Below are positions 18,634 to 28,046 of a stretch of 64,000 nt of DNA, one piece after another. The notes under the pieces are model-generated. The model was not told where the DNA came from. It did no database searches and saw only the letters and a list, made by a program, of their open reading frames with translations. The position numbers and the translations under genes were made by a program. Within the stretch, counting starts at the first letter, position 1. Each line of letters opens with the position of its first letter. Source of the stretch: Planctomycetota bacterium (lineage in GTDB: Bacteria; Planctomycetota; UBA1135; GCA-002686595); assembly GCA_002686265.1 (NCBI GenBank), contig NZBA01000026.1, forward strand, positions 1 to 64,000, read 5' to 3'.

Positions 18634-19869
18634 GTGCAGTGGTCCCACCCCGACCTTCCCGGGCGGCGGGTGCGCTTGGCGTACTGTCTGAACCTGCACG
18701 CCGCCGCCGACTTCGAGGCGACCCTGGCGGGTTTGCGCGCGATCACCTTGCCCTTGCGCGATCGTTTGGCGGACGGGCGGCCTTTTGGCGTTGGGGTCTA
18801 CTTGCCGGCGGCCGTCGCCGGCCTCTTGGCCTCTCCGGCTGGGGAGCGCGACCTCGACGAGTTGGCGGCCTTCCTCGCCGCCGAGGGCCTCGACCCTTTC
18901 ACCTTCAATGCTTTTCCGCACGGTCGTTTCCACGAGCCGGGGTTGAAGCGCGGCGTGTTCCGTCCGGCCTGGGACGAACCGGAGCGCGAGGCGTTTACGC
19001 GCGCGGTGGCCTTGGTGGCGGCGCGCTTGAACCGGGCGGACGGCGCGGGCGGCCACGTCTCGATCAGCACTCACACCGGCGGTTTCGGCCCTTTGGGGGA
19101 GGAGCGGGCCGGGCGCGTGGCGGCCGCTTTCGCCCGCAGCGCGTCGGAGTTGGCGCGCCTGGAGGCCGAGGGTGCTCCGCGCATGGTCTTGGCTCTCGAG
19201 GCCGAGCCGCGTGCCAACGCCGGCGACACGCGCGCTCTCGCCGCCTGGATGGAGCGCTTGCGCGGGGAGGCGGGCGAGGCTGGCGCACGCCATCTCGGGG
19301 TTTGCCTCGACGCCTGTCACTCGGCGGTCGAGTTCGAGCCGGACGCCGAGGCTTGGGCTTGGGCGACTCGTTCGGCGACGCCTTTGGGCAAGCTGCAGTT
19401 CTCCAGCGCCTTGGCCTTGGAGCGCCCCGCCGTCCGCCCGTGTGCGCGCGAGGCGCTGTTGGCCATGGAGGAGCCGGTCTTCCTGCACCAGGTCACCGGG
19501 AGCGGGTTGGCGGGGGAGTTGCGCGTCGACGACCTTGGCGAGTTGGCCGCGGCCTTGGCTTCTCCGTCGGCTGGGGACTGGCTTGCGTGCGACCAGTGGC
19601 GCTGTCACTTCCATGTCCCGGTGGACGTCGCCGAGTTCGGCGCTGGTTTGGCGACGACTCGCGCCCACGCCGACGCCCTCCTTTCCCGAGCCCTCTCCGA
19701 CCCTGACGCTTGGGGATCACGGGAGTTGCACGTGGAGATCGAGACTTACACTTGGGACCTTCTGCCCCGTCCGTCCCTCGCTCCACGGGTTCTCGTGGAC
19801 GGGCTCGAGCGCGAGTACCGTCATGTTCTGGGCCTTCTCGTCCGGCATGGCTGGGAGCGCGCTTCCTGA
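18634..19869 (+). CDS. eboE: EboE-like TIM-barrel protein (metabolite traffic protein EboE family)
   Basis: 411 aa from GTG. Sequence features recall EboE: R-L-A-Y-C-L-N-L-H near the start, R-P-F-G-V-G-V-Y-L, the segment F-T-F-N-A-F-P-H-G-R-F-H, S-I-S-T-H-T-G-G-F, then C-L-D-A-C-H-S-A-V-E-F and a C-terminal H-V-E-I-E-T-Y-T-W-D-L-L-P. The fold is xylose-isomerase-like TIM barrel, with His and Glu residues that could bind metal. In cyanobacteria and others the ebo genes help move a metabolite precursor to the periplasm; the exact reaction is not known. Here eboE stands apart from eboA/eboB (44473-46275), next to a Trm112-like gene. Several short stretches use TTG/CTT more than neighbours do. 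Confidence 0.8.
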   Translation: MQWSHPDLPGRRVRLAYCLNLHAAADFEATLAGLRAITLPLRDRLADGRPFGVGVYLPAAVAGLLASPAGERDLDELAAFLAAEGLDPFTFNAFPHGRFHEPGLKRGVFRPAWDEPEREAFTRAVALVAARLNRADGAGGHVSISTHTGGFGPLGEERAGRVAAAFARSASELARLEAEGAPRMVLALEAEPRANAGDTRALAAWMERLRGEAGEAGARHLGVCLDACHSAVEFEPDAEAWAWATRSATPLGKLQFSSALALERPAVRPCAREALLAMEEPVFLHQVTGSGLAGELRVDDLGELAAALASPSAGDWLACDQWRCHFHVPVDVAEFGAGLATTRAHADALLSRALSDPDAWGSRELHVEIETYTWDLLPRPSLAPRVLVDGLEREYRHVLGLLVRHGWERAS

Positions 19870-19893
19870 GCCCGGCGATTGGTCCGTCGGTCG

Positions 19894-19922
19894 TTGACAC
19901 TCCCCTCCGTCGCCGGTACCTT
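19894..19922 (+). promoter_or_regulatory. Promoter of tRNA-Glu
   Basis: TTGACA (19894-19899), exactly 17 bp, TACCTT (19917-19922). It is the best sigma-70-type promoter in the window. The start would be near 19929, about 34 nt before the tRNA. Confidence 0.7.
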
Positions 19923-19962
19923 CCCCGGCCTCGACGCGCCGCCCGCGGCCCGTCGACCCGGT

Positions 19963-20040
19963 GGCCCCTTCGTCTAGTCTGGCCTAGGACACCAGGTTTT
20001 CATCCTGGCGACAGGGGTTCAAATCCCCTAGGGGTCACCA
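19963..20040 (+). tRNA. tRNA-Glu (anticodon TTC), CCA encoded
   Basis: Acceptor GGCCCCT pairs with AGGGGTC (one G-T). Anticodon stem CCAGG/CCTGG holds loop TTTTCAT with anticodon TTC. T stem AGGGG/CCCCT has loop TTCAAAT. Discriminator A and encoded CCA close it. It reads GAA and GAG. Confidence 0.96.
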
Positions 20041-20129
20041 CTCTTCCCGCTTCCCGCTTCCCGAAGGGACCGCCTGTGCGTGGGGGGGCCTGGAAACCCG
20101 GGGGTTCGCATGGGAACCTGACAGGGCGC

Positions 20130-21506
20130 ATGGAGACCAGAGCCGGCGGTTTCTCGGAGGGCGAAGTACTCGCAGGTGACGGTTCCCAAGCCGAGCGCCA
20201 CGAGAGCGAAGACGTCGTCTTCGTGGGCGACGTCCACCTAGGGCGGCGGCCGGTGGGCCTCGATGACGCCCTCGGGGAATTGGGATTGAGCGCGCGCGAA
20301 CTCTCGCCCGCGGCGGCACTCGCCAACCTCACCGACCACCTCAACGACAAGCCCGCACGGGCCGTCGTCTTCGCCGGCGACCTGGTCGATCAGGCCGACG
20401 ACCGCTTCGAGGCCTACGCGATCCTCGAGCGGGAAGTGCGCAGGCTCCGAGAACGGGAGATCCCCATCCTCGCCGTGGCCGGAAACCACGACAGCCTCGT
20501 GCTGCCGCGCCTGATCGAGCGCGTGGACGGCGTGCGCCAGCTCGGCCGCGGCGGAATCTGGGAATGCCACGCGCTCGAGGGCGATGGCCCCGCCCTCGAT
20601 CTGCTGGGATGGTCGTTTCCCAAGGGCCACCACCAGGCCTGCCCCCTGGACGAACCGTCCTACGAGCGCGCCCTCGCGGAACTGCGCTCCGACGCCACAG
20701 CCATCGGAGTCCTCCACTGCGACCTGAACGCGGGCGCCTCCGCCTACGCGCCCGTTCCGCGCCCCCGGCTCGAGCAGGCCCCGCTCGCCGCCTGGCTCCT
20801 CGGCCACATCCACAGACCCGCACCCCTCGCGGCCGACCTCCCCATCGGCTACCTCGGCTCCCTGGTCGGGCTCGACCCGAACGAGACCGGGATGCGCGGC
20901 CCGTGGCGCGTGCGAACCGCAGGCGGGACGGTCCAGGCGAGACAGGTGACGGACATCGCTCCCCTGCGCTGGATCACCCTCGACGTCCCGGTCAACGAAG
21001 CGCAGGCCGCGAGCCCCGACGACCTGCACACCGAGGTCGAGGCCGCCGTCCGCGAGCGACTCGCGGAGGAGGCGGACCTGACCAGCGGCCGACTGCGGGC
21101 GATCGTCGCGCGCGTGCGCCTTACCGGACGCTTGGCGCAGCGCCGTAGCGCGAGCACCTTCGCGCGCGAGCACCGACCCCAAGACGGCGTCTTGCACCTA
21201 GGGCAGGTCAGTGCGGTCATCGCCAAGGTCGAGGACGGCACGACCAACGCCGTGGACCTCGCGGCCCTCGCCGGGGAGCCGTCCCCCCTAGGAGAGGTCG
21301 CGCGGCGCATCCTGTCCTTGGAGGAACGCCCCACCGACGAGCTCATCGAGCCGGCACGGGAGGTGCGGCGTGAACTCGCCCGGGCGAGCGGCGACCTCGA
21401 TGAGAAGGTCTACCCGCAAGAACCCCTCGAGGAGGTGCTCTCGCGCGCGGCCTGGCGCGTCCTCGATCTCCTGATCGCCCAACGGGACGGAGGCGCCGGC
21501 AAGTGA
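20130..21506 (+). CDS. SbcD/YhaO-type metallophosphoesterase (DNA nuclease subunit)
   Basis: 458 aa from the ATG at 20130; upstream in-frame codons would run into tRNA-Glu. The N-terminal 260 residues are a calcineurin-like phosphoesterase with all metal motifs: V-G-D-V-H-L-G (D34, H36), A-G-D-L-V-D, V-A-G-N-H-D and L-L-G-H-I-H. Proteins with this plan (SbcD, YhaO, Mre11) cut DNA ends or hairpins with Mn2+, driven by an SMC-type ATPase partner. The C-terminal 200 residues are helical and not assigned; they may form the ATPase-binding part. The next gene starts inside this stop codon (GTGA), so the two are coupled and probably one complex. Confidence 0.85.
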   Translation: METRAGGFSEGEVLAGDGSQAERHESEDVVFVGDVHLGRRPVGLDDALGELGLSARELSPAAALANLTDHLNDKPARAVVFAGDLVDQADDRFEAYAILEREVRRLREREIPILAVAGNHDSLVLPRLIERVDGVRQLGRGGIWECHALEGDGPALDLLGWSFPKGHHQACPLDEPSYERALAELRSDATAIGVLHCDLNAGASAYAPVPRPRLEQAPLAAWLLGHIHRPAPLAADLPIGYLGSLVGLDPNETGMRGPWRVRTAGGTVQARQVTDIAPLRWITLDVPVNEAQAASPDDLHTEVEAAVRERLAEEADLTSGRLRAIVARVRLTGRLAQRRSASTFAREHRPQDGVLHLGQVSAVIAKVEDGTTNAVDLAALAGEPSPLGEVARRILSLEERPTDELIEPAREVRRELARASGDLDEKVYPQEPLEEVLSRAAWRVLDLLIAQRDGGAGK

Positions 21507-24500
21507 AGCTGGAACGGATCGACCTGCACGACGCGCCCGGGCTGCCCGACGGGCTTGCCCCCCTCGCGCTCGAGCCGGGCCTGGTCGTCATCGTCGGGCC
21601 CAACGGCTCCGGCAAGTCCACCCTCGCCCGCGCCGTGCGCGCGCTCCTGTGGCCCGAGGAAGTGATCTTCGCCGGCCGGCTCAGCTCGCACTGGCGACAC
21701 GCCGGCAAGGCCCACGACGCGTCCGCGTTCGCCGAACACGTGACCTGGGACTCCGAACCCTCCTGCACGATTCCCCCCAAGGCCGCTGCCTTGGCGCGCT
21801 TCGGCATCCGCAGCCTCCTGGCCGACGCGGACGGGAGCGACCGGGACATGGCCCGTGAAGTCGCCCGCGCCCTGGCCGGGGGGCTCGATCTGGACGAGGC
21901 CGCGGCGGCCTTCGATCACAAGCTGCGATGGACCGCGAGAAGCCCCGTGGCCAAGGGACTCACCGATGGGAAGCGACGAGTCAAGGAGGCGCGCCGCGTG
22001 GCCACGAGCCTCGCGGGGAAGGAACCGCGCCTGGTCGAGCTGGACATTCTGATCGAGGAGGCCCTGGATGCGAGCGGGCGACTCGAGGCCGCCAAGCAGC
22101 TACGAGAGTGGCTCCGCACCCGGGCCGAGCGCGCCGAGCTCGACAGGCGGCGCTTCTCTCCGGGCCTGGAACGGCTCGTGGGGGATGAGGTGGAGCGTAG
22201 CGCCGAGCTCGCCGCTGCGGTCGCGAAGGCGCACGAGGAACAGCGGCGCACGATGGAGGCGATCGAAGCGGCGAAGGAGGAGATCGCCTCGGCCGCCTTC
22301 GACGGCGATCCACCGCCAGAGGAGGAGCTCGAAGCCTGGCAGGGGCGCATCGACAAGATCGAGGGCGCCGCCACGCGCGTCGTGGACCTGCGCCAAACCA
22401 GCGCATCTGCCGCCGAGCGGCGTGACGAGGCGGCGGCCGGCGTGCTCGAGAACGACGGGAGCGTCGAGCCCGGCCGCGAGGAGTTGCGTGAGCTCTCCGA
22501 GCGCATCGCGGGCCTGCACGGCGCGCGGGCGATCGCGGAGTCAATCCGGTCGGCCGAGGGGATCTGGGCTGACTGGGCCGAGGGGGCGGCAGAGACGGGG
22601 CCTCTCCGCGAGGCCGTCGACGGCCTGCGCAGGTGGCTGCGCGCCCCGGACGGGGAGAGCTGCGAGACGAGCGCGCCACCCCGCGTCCTGGCCTGGACCC
22701 TGATCCTCGCCGGCTTGGCCTGCCTCGCCGCCGCCTTTCTGCTGCCCGCGCCTTGGCTGGCGTCCGGGCTGGGGCTGAGCGGCGCGGGGATCGCCCTCCT
22801 GCTCTGGGCGCGCCCGCGGGCGCGCCCGCGGGCGGGTTCGCCGAGCACGGCGGGCGCTACCTACCGCGCCGAACTGCAGGGCTCGGAGTTCGCCCCGCCC
22901 TCCTGGGAGCGACCGCGGGTCGAGGAACACCTGCGCGAGCTCGAGCGGCAGTACGACACCGGCGTGCTCGCCACCCGGGCACGCCAGCACCTCGAGGAGG
23001 TGCGCCGGCGGGGCTCCGCCGCCGAGCGGGACCTCGGCGAGGCGGACGCGGCCCACGCTGCCGCGGCGGCCGCCGCCGGGGTGCGGGCCGAGTGCGCCGA
23101 CTTCGGGTCCTTGGTGCAGGTCCAGGCTCTCGTGCGCTGGCTCGAGGCGCGCTCCGACCACGCCGATCGAGAGCTCGAGCTCCTGAGCGCCGAGGCGATC
23201 CTGGCCGAGGAGCTCGCCGCCTGCGCGGAATGGCTCGCGCCCCTAGGCCATGCCGAGGTGGCGGACGCGCCGGCGGCGCGGGCGGCGGTGCGCGGAGTCG
23301 AGCGGCGCCGCACGGCGCACCGATCGGCGCGGCGCTCGTTCGAGCAGGCGACGGCGGCGCTCGAAGTGCGCGCGAAGGAGAGCGAGGAGCTCGAGGGCAG
23401 GCTCGACATGCTCTGGGAGCGAAGCGGCGTCGAGCGCGACGACCACGCCGGGCTCGCCCGGCGTGTCGAGGAGCACGCGCAGCGGTGCGACCACGTACAG
23501 CGAGTGCGCGAGTCCGACCAGGCGGTCGAGGCCGCCCGGATCCGCTTCGTCGAAGCGGCGGAGCTGCCCGCCCTCGTGGATCGGGAGCCGGAGTCGGTCG
23601 CCGCGCAGGAGGTCGAGGGCTGGATCGTTGAGCTGGAGGAGGAGGCCGAGCGCCTCGGCGGGTGGAGAGAGGAGCGCGGAGGTCTCAAGAAGGAGCTCGA
23701 GCTCGCCGCGCAGGGCGAGGAGATGGCGGACGCCATCGCGGCCCTGCGTTCGGCCGAGCGTGCCGCGGCCGAGGACCGCGACCGTGCCCTGGAGGACGCA
23801 CTCGCTCGAATGCTGATCGAGCAGGTGCGGACACATCACGCGAGCTCCCACCCGCCGGCGCACTGGCGGCGGGCCCGGGAGCTCTTCGCCCGTTTCACCC
23901 ACGATCAGTGGCGCCTCGAGCTCGACTCCGACGGGCGCTTTTGCGCCGTGGACGTGGCGGCCGATCGCCGACGATCCCTGGACGAGCTCTCCGACGCCAC
24001 GCGCATCCAGCTCTTGATCGCCGCCCGCTTCGCGGCTCTCGAATCCCTCGAGGGGGAGACGATCCGCGTGCCGATCTGCTTCGACGAGGCACTCTCGACC
24101 ACCGACCCCGCTCGCTTCAAGGCGATCGCCGCGGCCTTGCTGGAGCTCGTGGCCGACGGCCGTCAGCTGCTCTACTTCACCGCCGACCCCACCGAGGCCG
24201 CGCAGTGGTGCGCGGCCTGCGCCGAGCTCTCGGCTCCCGCCCCGCAGGTGATCAATCTCGACGCCGCCGCCGCGGCGGGGGGCGAGTGGGGGGCATCGCT
24301 TCCCGCGACGCCCGTTCCAGACGCGCCGGTCCCAAGACCCGGGGACGCCACGCCCGAGGAGTACGCCGAGCTCTTGAGGGTGGGCGTGCCCGACGGCGCC
24401 GCGTCACCGTCGAGCTGGCACCTGTTCTTCGTCCTCTTCGACGAGCTCGAAGCCCTGGCCGCCTGTCTGCGCCTGCGCTGCCAGCGCCTCGGCCACTGGC

Positions 24501-24940
24501 GGACGGCCCGTGAGCGCGGCTGCACTCCCGCGGCCCTCCCGCCGTCCCTCGCGCAGCGGGTCGATGCGCGTCTGGCCTTGCTCGAAGCCCTCGCCCGCCT
24601 GTGGAACGTGGGCCGCGGCCGCCCGGTCCGGTGGGAGGACGTCCGCGACTGCGAGGCCGTGAGCACCAGCTTCATCGATCAGGCCCGCGAGCTCCTCACC
24701 GAGCACGCCCGGGACCCGGCGGCCTACCTCGACGCCGTCAGGTCGCTCAAGAGCTTCCGCTCCGCCAAGGCCGCCGAGCTCTCCGAGCACCTCCGCAGCG
24801 TCGGCTGCATCTGCGACGAGCCGTCCCTGGCGCCCGACGAGATCCTGCGCCGCTGCTTGGAGGAGGCCCCCGAAGCCACCGCCGAGCTCGGCCCCGAGAG
24901 TGCCGGGTCCCTCGTCGAGTGGGTCCTCGATCTCCTCTGA
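21503..24940 (+). CDS. SMC-like ATPase of YhaN/SbcC type with a central membrane segment
   Basis: 1145 aa. Walker A G-P-N-G-S-G-K-S-T is at 32-40. Long charged coiled-coil helices fill about 120-390 and 470-790. At about 395-437 two adjacent hydrophobic helices interrupt them, as in YhaN of Bacillus, so the coil may be tied to the membrane. The C-terminal ATPase half has the signature-like L-S-D-A-T-R-I-Q-L-L (the usual Gly is Ala) and Walker B P-I-C-F-D-E-A-L near 857-865. A further about 210 residues (930-1145), with helical character and a C-I-C pair, do not match the family and are unassigned. Coupled to the nuclease gene by a 4-bp overlap. Probable role: DNA end processing or repair near the membrane, or defence. 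Confidence 0.85.
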   Translation: MKLERIDLHDAPGLPDGLAPLALEPGLVVIVGPNGSGKSTLARAVRALLWPEEVIFAGRLSSHWRHAGKAHDASAFAEHVTWDSEPSCTIPPKAAALARFGIRSLLADADGSDRDMAREVARALAGGLDLDEAAAAFDHKLRWTARSPVAKGLTDGKRRVKEARRVATSLAGKEPRLVELDILIEEALDASGRLEAAKQLREWLRTRAERAELDRRRFSPGLERLVGDEVERSAELAAAVAKAHEEQRRTMEAIEAAKEEIASAAFDGDPPPEEELEAWQGRIDKIEGAATRVVDLRQTSASAAERRDEAAAGVLENDGSVEPGREELRELSERIAGLHGARAIAESIRSAEGIWADWAEGAAETGPLREAVDGLRRWLRAPDGESCETSAPPRVLAWTLILAGLACLAAAFLLPAPWLASGLGLSGAGIALLLWARPRARPRAGSPSTAGATYRAELQGSEFAPPSWERPRVEEHLRELERQYDTGVLATRARQHLEEVRRRGSAAERDLGEADAAHAAAAAAAGVRAECADFGSLVQVQALVRWLEARSDHADRELELLSAEAILAEELAACAEWLAPLGHAEVADAPAARAAVRGVERRRTAHRSARRSFEQATAALEVRAKESEELEGRLDMLWERSGVERDDHAGLARRVEEHAQRCDHVQRVRESDQAVEAARIRFVEAAELPALVDREPESVAAQEVEGWIVELEEEAERLGGWREERGGLKKELELAAQGEEMADAIAALRSAERAAAEDRDRALEDALARMLIEQVRTHHASSHPPAHWRRARELFARFTHDQWRLELDSDGRFCAVDVAADRRRSLDELSDATRIQLLIAARFAALESLEGETIRVPICFDEALSTTDPARFKAIAAALLELVADGRQLLYFTADPTEAAQWCAACAELSAPAPQVINLDAAAAAGGEWGASLPATPVPDAPVPRPGDATPEEYAELLRVGVPDGAASPSSWHLFFVLFDELEALAACLRLRCQRLGHWRTARERGCTPAALPPSLAQRVDARLALLEALARLWNVGRGRPVRWEDVRDCEAVSTSFIDQARELLTEHARDPAAYLDAVRSLKSFRSAKAAELSEHLRSVGCICDEPSLAPDEILRRCLEEAPEATAELGPESAGSLVEWVLDLL

Positions 24941-24983
24941 CCCAGCGTTCGCTTCCGTCCCGGCTACAAGGCTCGCCGGCCGG

Positions 24984-27962
24984 TCAATCGCAGTAGCCGA
25001 CGACCAATCCGTCGGAGAGGCCCACGCCCGTGCCGTCGGGGTGGGTCGCATCGGCGTACCAGAGCTGGAAGTACTCGCTGGAACCGACGACGGCGGGGTC
25101 GATGGGGATCGGGATCGAGGCGGCTCCGGTGGAGTCGAGGATCAGGATCTCCTCGCGCACGAAGGGACCGCGCACCAGACGCGCGCCGCCGAAGAAGGGC
25201 ATGCTGTCGGGTGTCAGACCCGAGAAGAGCACAGCCAATACGTCGGGCACGCCGTCCTCGACGGTCACCACGAAGTCGTCGCTCACCAGGCTCGGCGTGC
25301 CGTTCCAGCCCATCCGCGCCTCGCGGTCGAGGGAGTTGGTCTTCGACGAGCCGTAGGTTCCCGGCGGCAGGCAGCCCGCACCCGGAGCCAGGTACAGCAC
25401 CTGAACGTCGTCGAGGGTCCAACCGCCGAAGTTCTGCAGGAACTCGCTCTGGATCGACCACTCGATCTGCACCTCGCTCTGGCCGTCGGCGAGGGGCGAG
25501 ATGTCCAGGTCGAACCAGGTCCAGCCCGTGTCCTCGGTGTCGGGGGACGTCTGGTTGACGTAGATCTGGGTTCCATTGACCGCCAGCCGCGCCTGGTCCG
25601 TCCAGGCGCCCTCGACGTTCAGCCAGCGCTGGAAACGCAGGCGCGTCCCCAGGGCCGATGAGCAGTCCAGCACGGGTGTCCGCAGCCAGTTGTGCTGGTT
25701 CCCCTGGTAGCGCCCGTTGAGGTTCGCGCCGCCGAGGTTGTTGCCGATCACGAAGGTGCCGCTGAAGGCTGCGTCGGGGTCGCCGGCCTTGCCGTAGGGG
25801 ACGCCTTGCTGGAAGTCGTCGTGGTCGTTCGCCGTGTCGCCGAAGGAACCGTGGGTCCAGCCCGCCGGACCGCCCTCGAAGTCGTCGCTCAGCAGCTCGA
25901 ACAGACCCACGAAGAAGTGCAGCACCGCCTCGGGCGCCTCCGGCGGGAAGCTCACCGCGTTGCCCGCGCCGTCCACGGCCGACACGTGGTACTCGAGGTG
26001 GGCGACCGAGCTCTGGCCGGGAATCTCCGCCCGGTAGACGTCCGAACCGGTCGTGGTCATGGGCGTCTGCACCCACGCGCCGCCGTTCGCGCGCCATACC
26101 AGCTCGACAGAAGCGAGGGGCGGCTGGTCCGTGGCCACTACCGTCGCCTCCACGGTGTAGGGCCCGACTTCGTCGGCCGTGTCGGGCAGGTCGCTCACGG
26201 CGGTGATCGAGATCGGCGCCACTAGGAGACCCGGGAACCCCTGCTCCCGAAAGCCGCCGTCGATGTCCGCGAAGTGCGGTGTCCCGTTGTCGATGTTGCC
26301 GTCGTCGTCGTCCAGCGTCAGCCACTGGGCCTCGATCACCGAGTGCAGCTCGACTTGATCGTAGGCGTTCAGCCAACCCAGGAAGAGCCCGTTCGCGATC
26401 CCGTCGCCGAGGTCGTTCCCGTGGGTCTGGTTCAACCTGTCGCGGACCTTCCAGGTCGTGCCCATCCACACCTCGCCATTGTCGTGGGCGCCGCCGTGGC
26501 ACATGGGACAGCAGTCGCCGCAAAACTGGCGCGTGTTCAGCCCGCTGCGCATCTCGCTCCCAAGGCCGAAGAAATCCGCGCCCATCACCGGAGTGTCGTA
26601 GCAGTACATCGCCCATGTGTCGGCGTTGCCCTCGCCCATCCCGTCTGGAGCGTTCCCGGTCGAGTAGAGCACGTTCAACCAGTGGCCCATCTCGTGGGCG
26701 ACGACGGTCGTGTAGGCCGTGTTCACGCAGTGCACGTCGAGGGACTCACCGGCCAGGTAGAAGACGACCGAGTCCCCGTCGAAGAAAGCGTTGCAGTGGC
26801 CGCTGAAATTCACCTCCGCCAGGGCCATGAAGTCCGCCGTGTCGTCTGTCGGATCGACCGAGCGGATCCAATCGCGCAGGACTCCGATCTGCAAGAAGGC
26901 GTTGGACTGGGAGGTCGTGCGCTCCACGCCGCCGGCGTTCATCAAGAGCGTGTTCTGTGTGCCGTCGATCGTCTCGCTCAGGGTGACGTCCGAGCCGGCG
27001 AGGTTGGTGACCCGAGCGAAGGGACCGAGGTAGCGCACGATGATGTCGAGCGGGCCGTCGACCCCGGGATAGAGGAAGCTCCCGTCGTCATCGGTGTACG
27101 TGACGCCCGCGGCGCTCTGTACGCGCACGTGCGGGACGGGGACGGGAACCGGCAGGTTCTCACGATGGTCGGGGAGCAGGCCGGTCGAGGCCTCGCTCAT
27201 GACCGTGCCGCCCACGTCGGCATGGTGCACCGTCGAGCGCGAGTGGAGTAGGGCGCCGTCGTGGGCGTCGATCCAAAGGCTGCGCCCCTCGGGCTCGATG
27301 CCCGGCGCGTGCCACTGCACGGTGACCTCCCACACCAGTCGGCCGACGATGCGGCCGTCGATTTCGACGCCGCCGATCACCAGGCGCGGCTCGCCGCGCG
27401 CGGTGCCGGGGAGTCCGATCAGGCGCGCGAAGGCCGCTAGGGCGGCGCGGCGGGCTGCGCCCGCATCCAGGGACGGAGCGGTCCCCAGATCGGCCACGCG
27501 GTCGAGGGCGGTCGTTTGCAGGGAGAGCATGCGCCCTTCCAAGTCGAACAGCACGTTGAGTGAGCCGCCGAGCACTTCCACGCCGTTGACGATCTGGGGC
27601 AGGCGCACGGTCACCTTGTCGGTCGTCCCCGCCAGGCCGAGGGGCAGGTAGTGGAACTCGCCCGCGGCGAGGGTGGCGGGCTCGACGCCGGTCAACCCGG
27701 CAGTGTCCTCGGCGATCAGGTGCGCCAGGGCCAGGAAGTCGGCGTCGTTCACCGGCCTGAAGGCCGGCGCCGCCGCGCCGCCGTGCAGGAACACCACCAG
27801 CCCCGTGTCCCGGTCGCGCCGGGCGCGCCAGGTGGAGTGGCCGCTCCAGGCGGTCAAGCGCTCGGTGACCAGGGCGGGGTCGAGAGGCTCGGCGGACTGG
27901 GCGGAAGTGAGGGCGGGGGAGCCGAGCGCCAGGAGGGCGACCGGCAGGAAGGAACTGCGCAT
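24984..27962 (-). CDS. Secreted zinc metallopeptidase with FTP-like propeptide
   Basis: 992 aa. A signal peptide (SSFLPVALLALGSPALTSA) is followed by about 200 residues resembling the fungalysin/thermolysin propeptide (L-P-Q-I-V-N-G-V-E-V-L-G-G-S-L, a chaperone and inhibitor that is later removed). The catalytic site is H-E-M-G-H-W-L near residue 430, with a downstream Glu in G-E-G-N-A-D-T-W-A-M-Y as likely third zinc ligand. The cluster C-G-D-C-C-P-M-C suggests disulfides. Then come Ig-like and beta-sandwich domains, including a possible MAM/jelly-roll part (D-D-F-E-G-G-P-A-G-W), and a C-terminal module ending G-Y-C-D. A -10 box TATGCT (minus, 28000-27995) lies about 33 nt upstream. Confidence 0.85.
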   Translation of the reverse strand: MRSSFLPVALLALGSPALTSAQSAEPLDPALVTERLTAWSGHSTWRARRDRDTGLVVFLHGGAAAPAFRPVNDADFLALAHLIAEDTAGLTGVEPATLAAGEFHYLPLGLAGTTDKVTVRLPQIVNGVEVLGGSLNVLFDLEGRMLSLQTTALDRVADLGTAPSLDAGAARRAALAAFARLIGLPGTARGEPRLVIGGVEIDGRIVGRLVWEVTVQWHAPGIEPEGRSLWIDAHDGALLHSRSTVHHADVGGTVMSEASTGLLPDHRENLPVPVPVPHVRVQSAAGVTYTDDDGSFLYPGVDGPLDIIVRYLGPFARVTNLAGSDVTLSETIDGTQNTLLMNAGGVERTTSQSNAFLQIGVLRDWIRSVDPTDDTADFMALAEVNFSGHCNAFFDGDSVVFYLAGESLDVHCVNTAYTTVVAHEMGHWLNVLYSTGNAPDGMGEGNADTWAMYCYDTPVMGADFFGLGSEMRSGLNTRQFCGDCCPMCHGGAHDNGEVWMGTTWKVRDRLNQTHGNDLGDGIANGLFLGWLNAYDQVELHSVIEAQWLTLDDDDGNIDNGTPHFADIDGGFREQGFPGLLVAPISITAVSDLPDTADEVGPYTVEATVVATDQPPLASVELVWRANGGAWVQTPMTTTGSDVYRAEIPGQSSVAHLEYHVSAVDGAGNAVSFPPEAPEAVLHFFVGLFELLSDDFEGGPAGWTHGSFGDTANDHDDFQQGVPYGKAGDPDAAFSGTFVIGNNLGGANLNGRYQGNQHNWLRTPVLDCSSALGTRLRFQRWLNVEGAWTDQARLAVNGTQIYVNQTSPDTEDTGWTWFDLDISPLADGQSEVQIEWSIQSEFLQNFGGWTLDDVQVLYLAPGAGCLPPGTYGSSKTNSLDREARMGWNGTPSLVSDDFVVTVEDGVPDVLAVLFSGLTPDSMPFFGGARLVRGPFVREEILILDSTGAASIPIPIDPAVVGSSEYFQLWYADATHPDGTGVGLSDGLVVGYCD

Positions 27963-28046
27963 GGGGGGGTGCTTTCCGTGAAGGGCCTGCTTGCAGCATA
28001 GGACGAATCCGGCGAATGCGCTCGGGATTCGGCGCGCCGCAGAGCG

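Noticed and set aside
17200..19668. 822-codon minus-strand open frame reaching across eboE
   Set aside because: Only the last 361 codons look coding, with a signal peptide and a -10 box; the upstream part is opposite eboE and the Trm112-like gene.
20041..20129. tRNA-Glu 3' end as phage attachment site
   Set aside because: No repeat of the tRNA end and no integrase are found nearby; only short TTCCCGC heptamers follow the tRNA.
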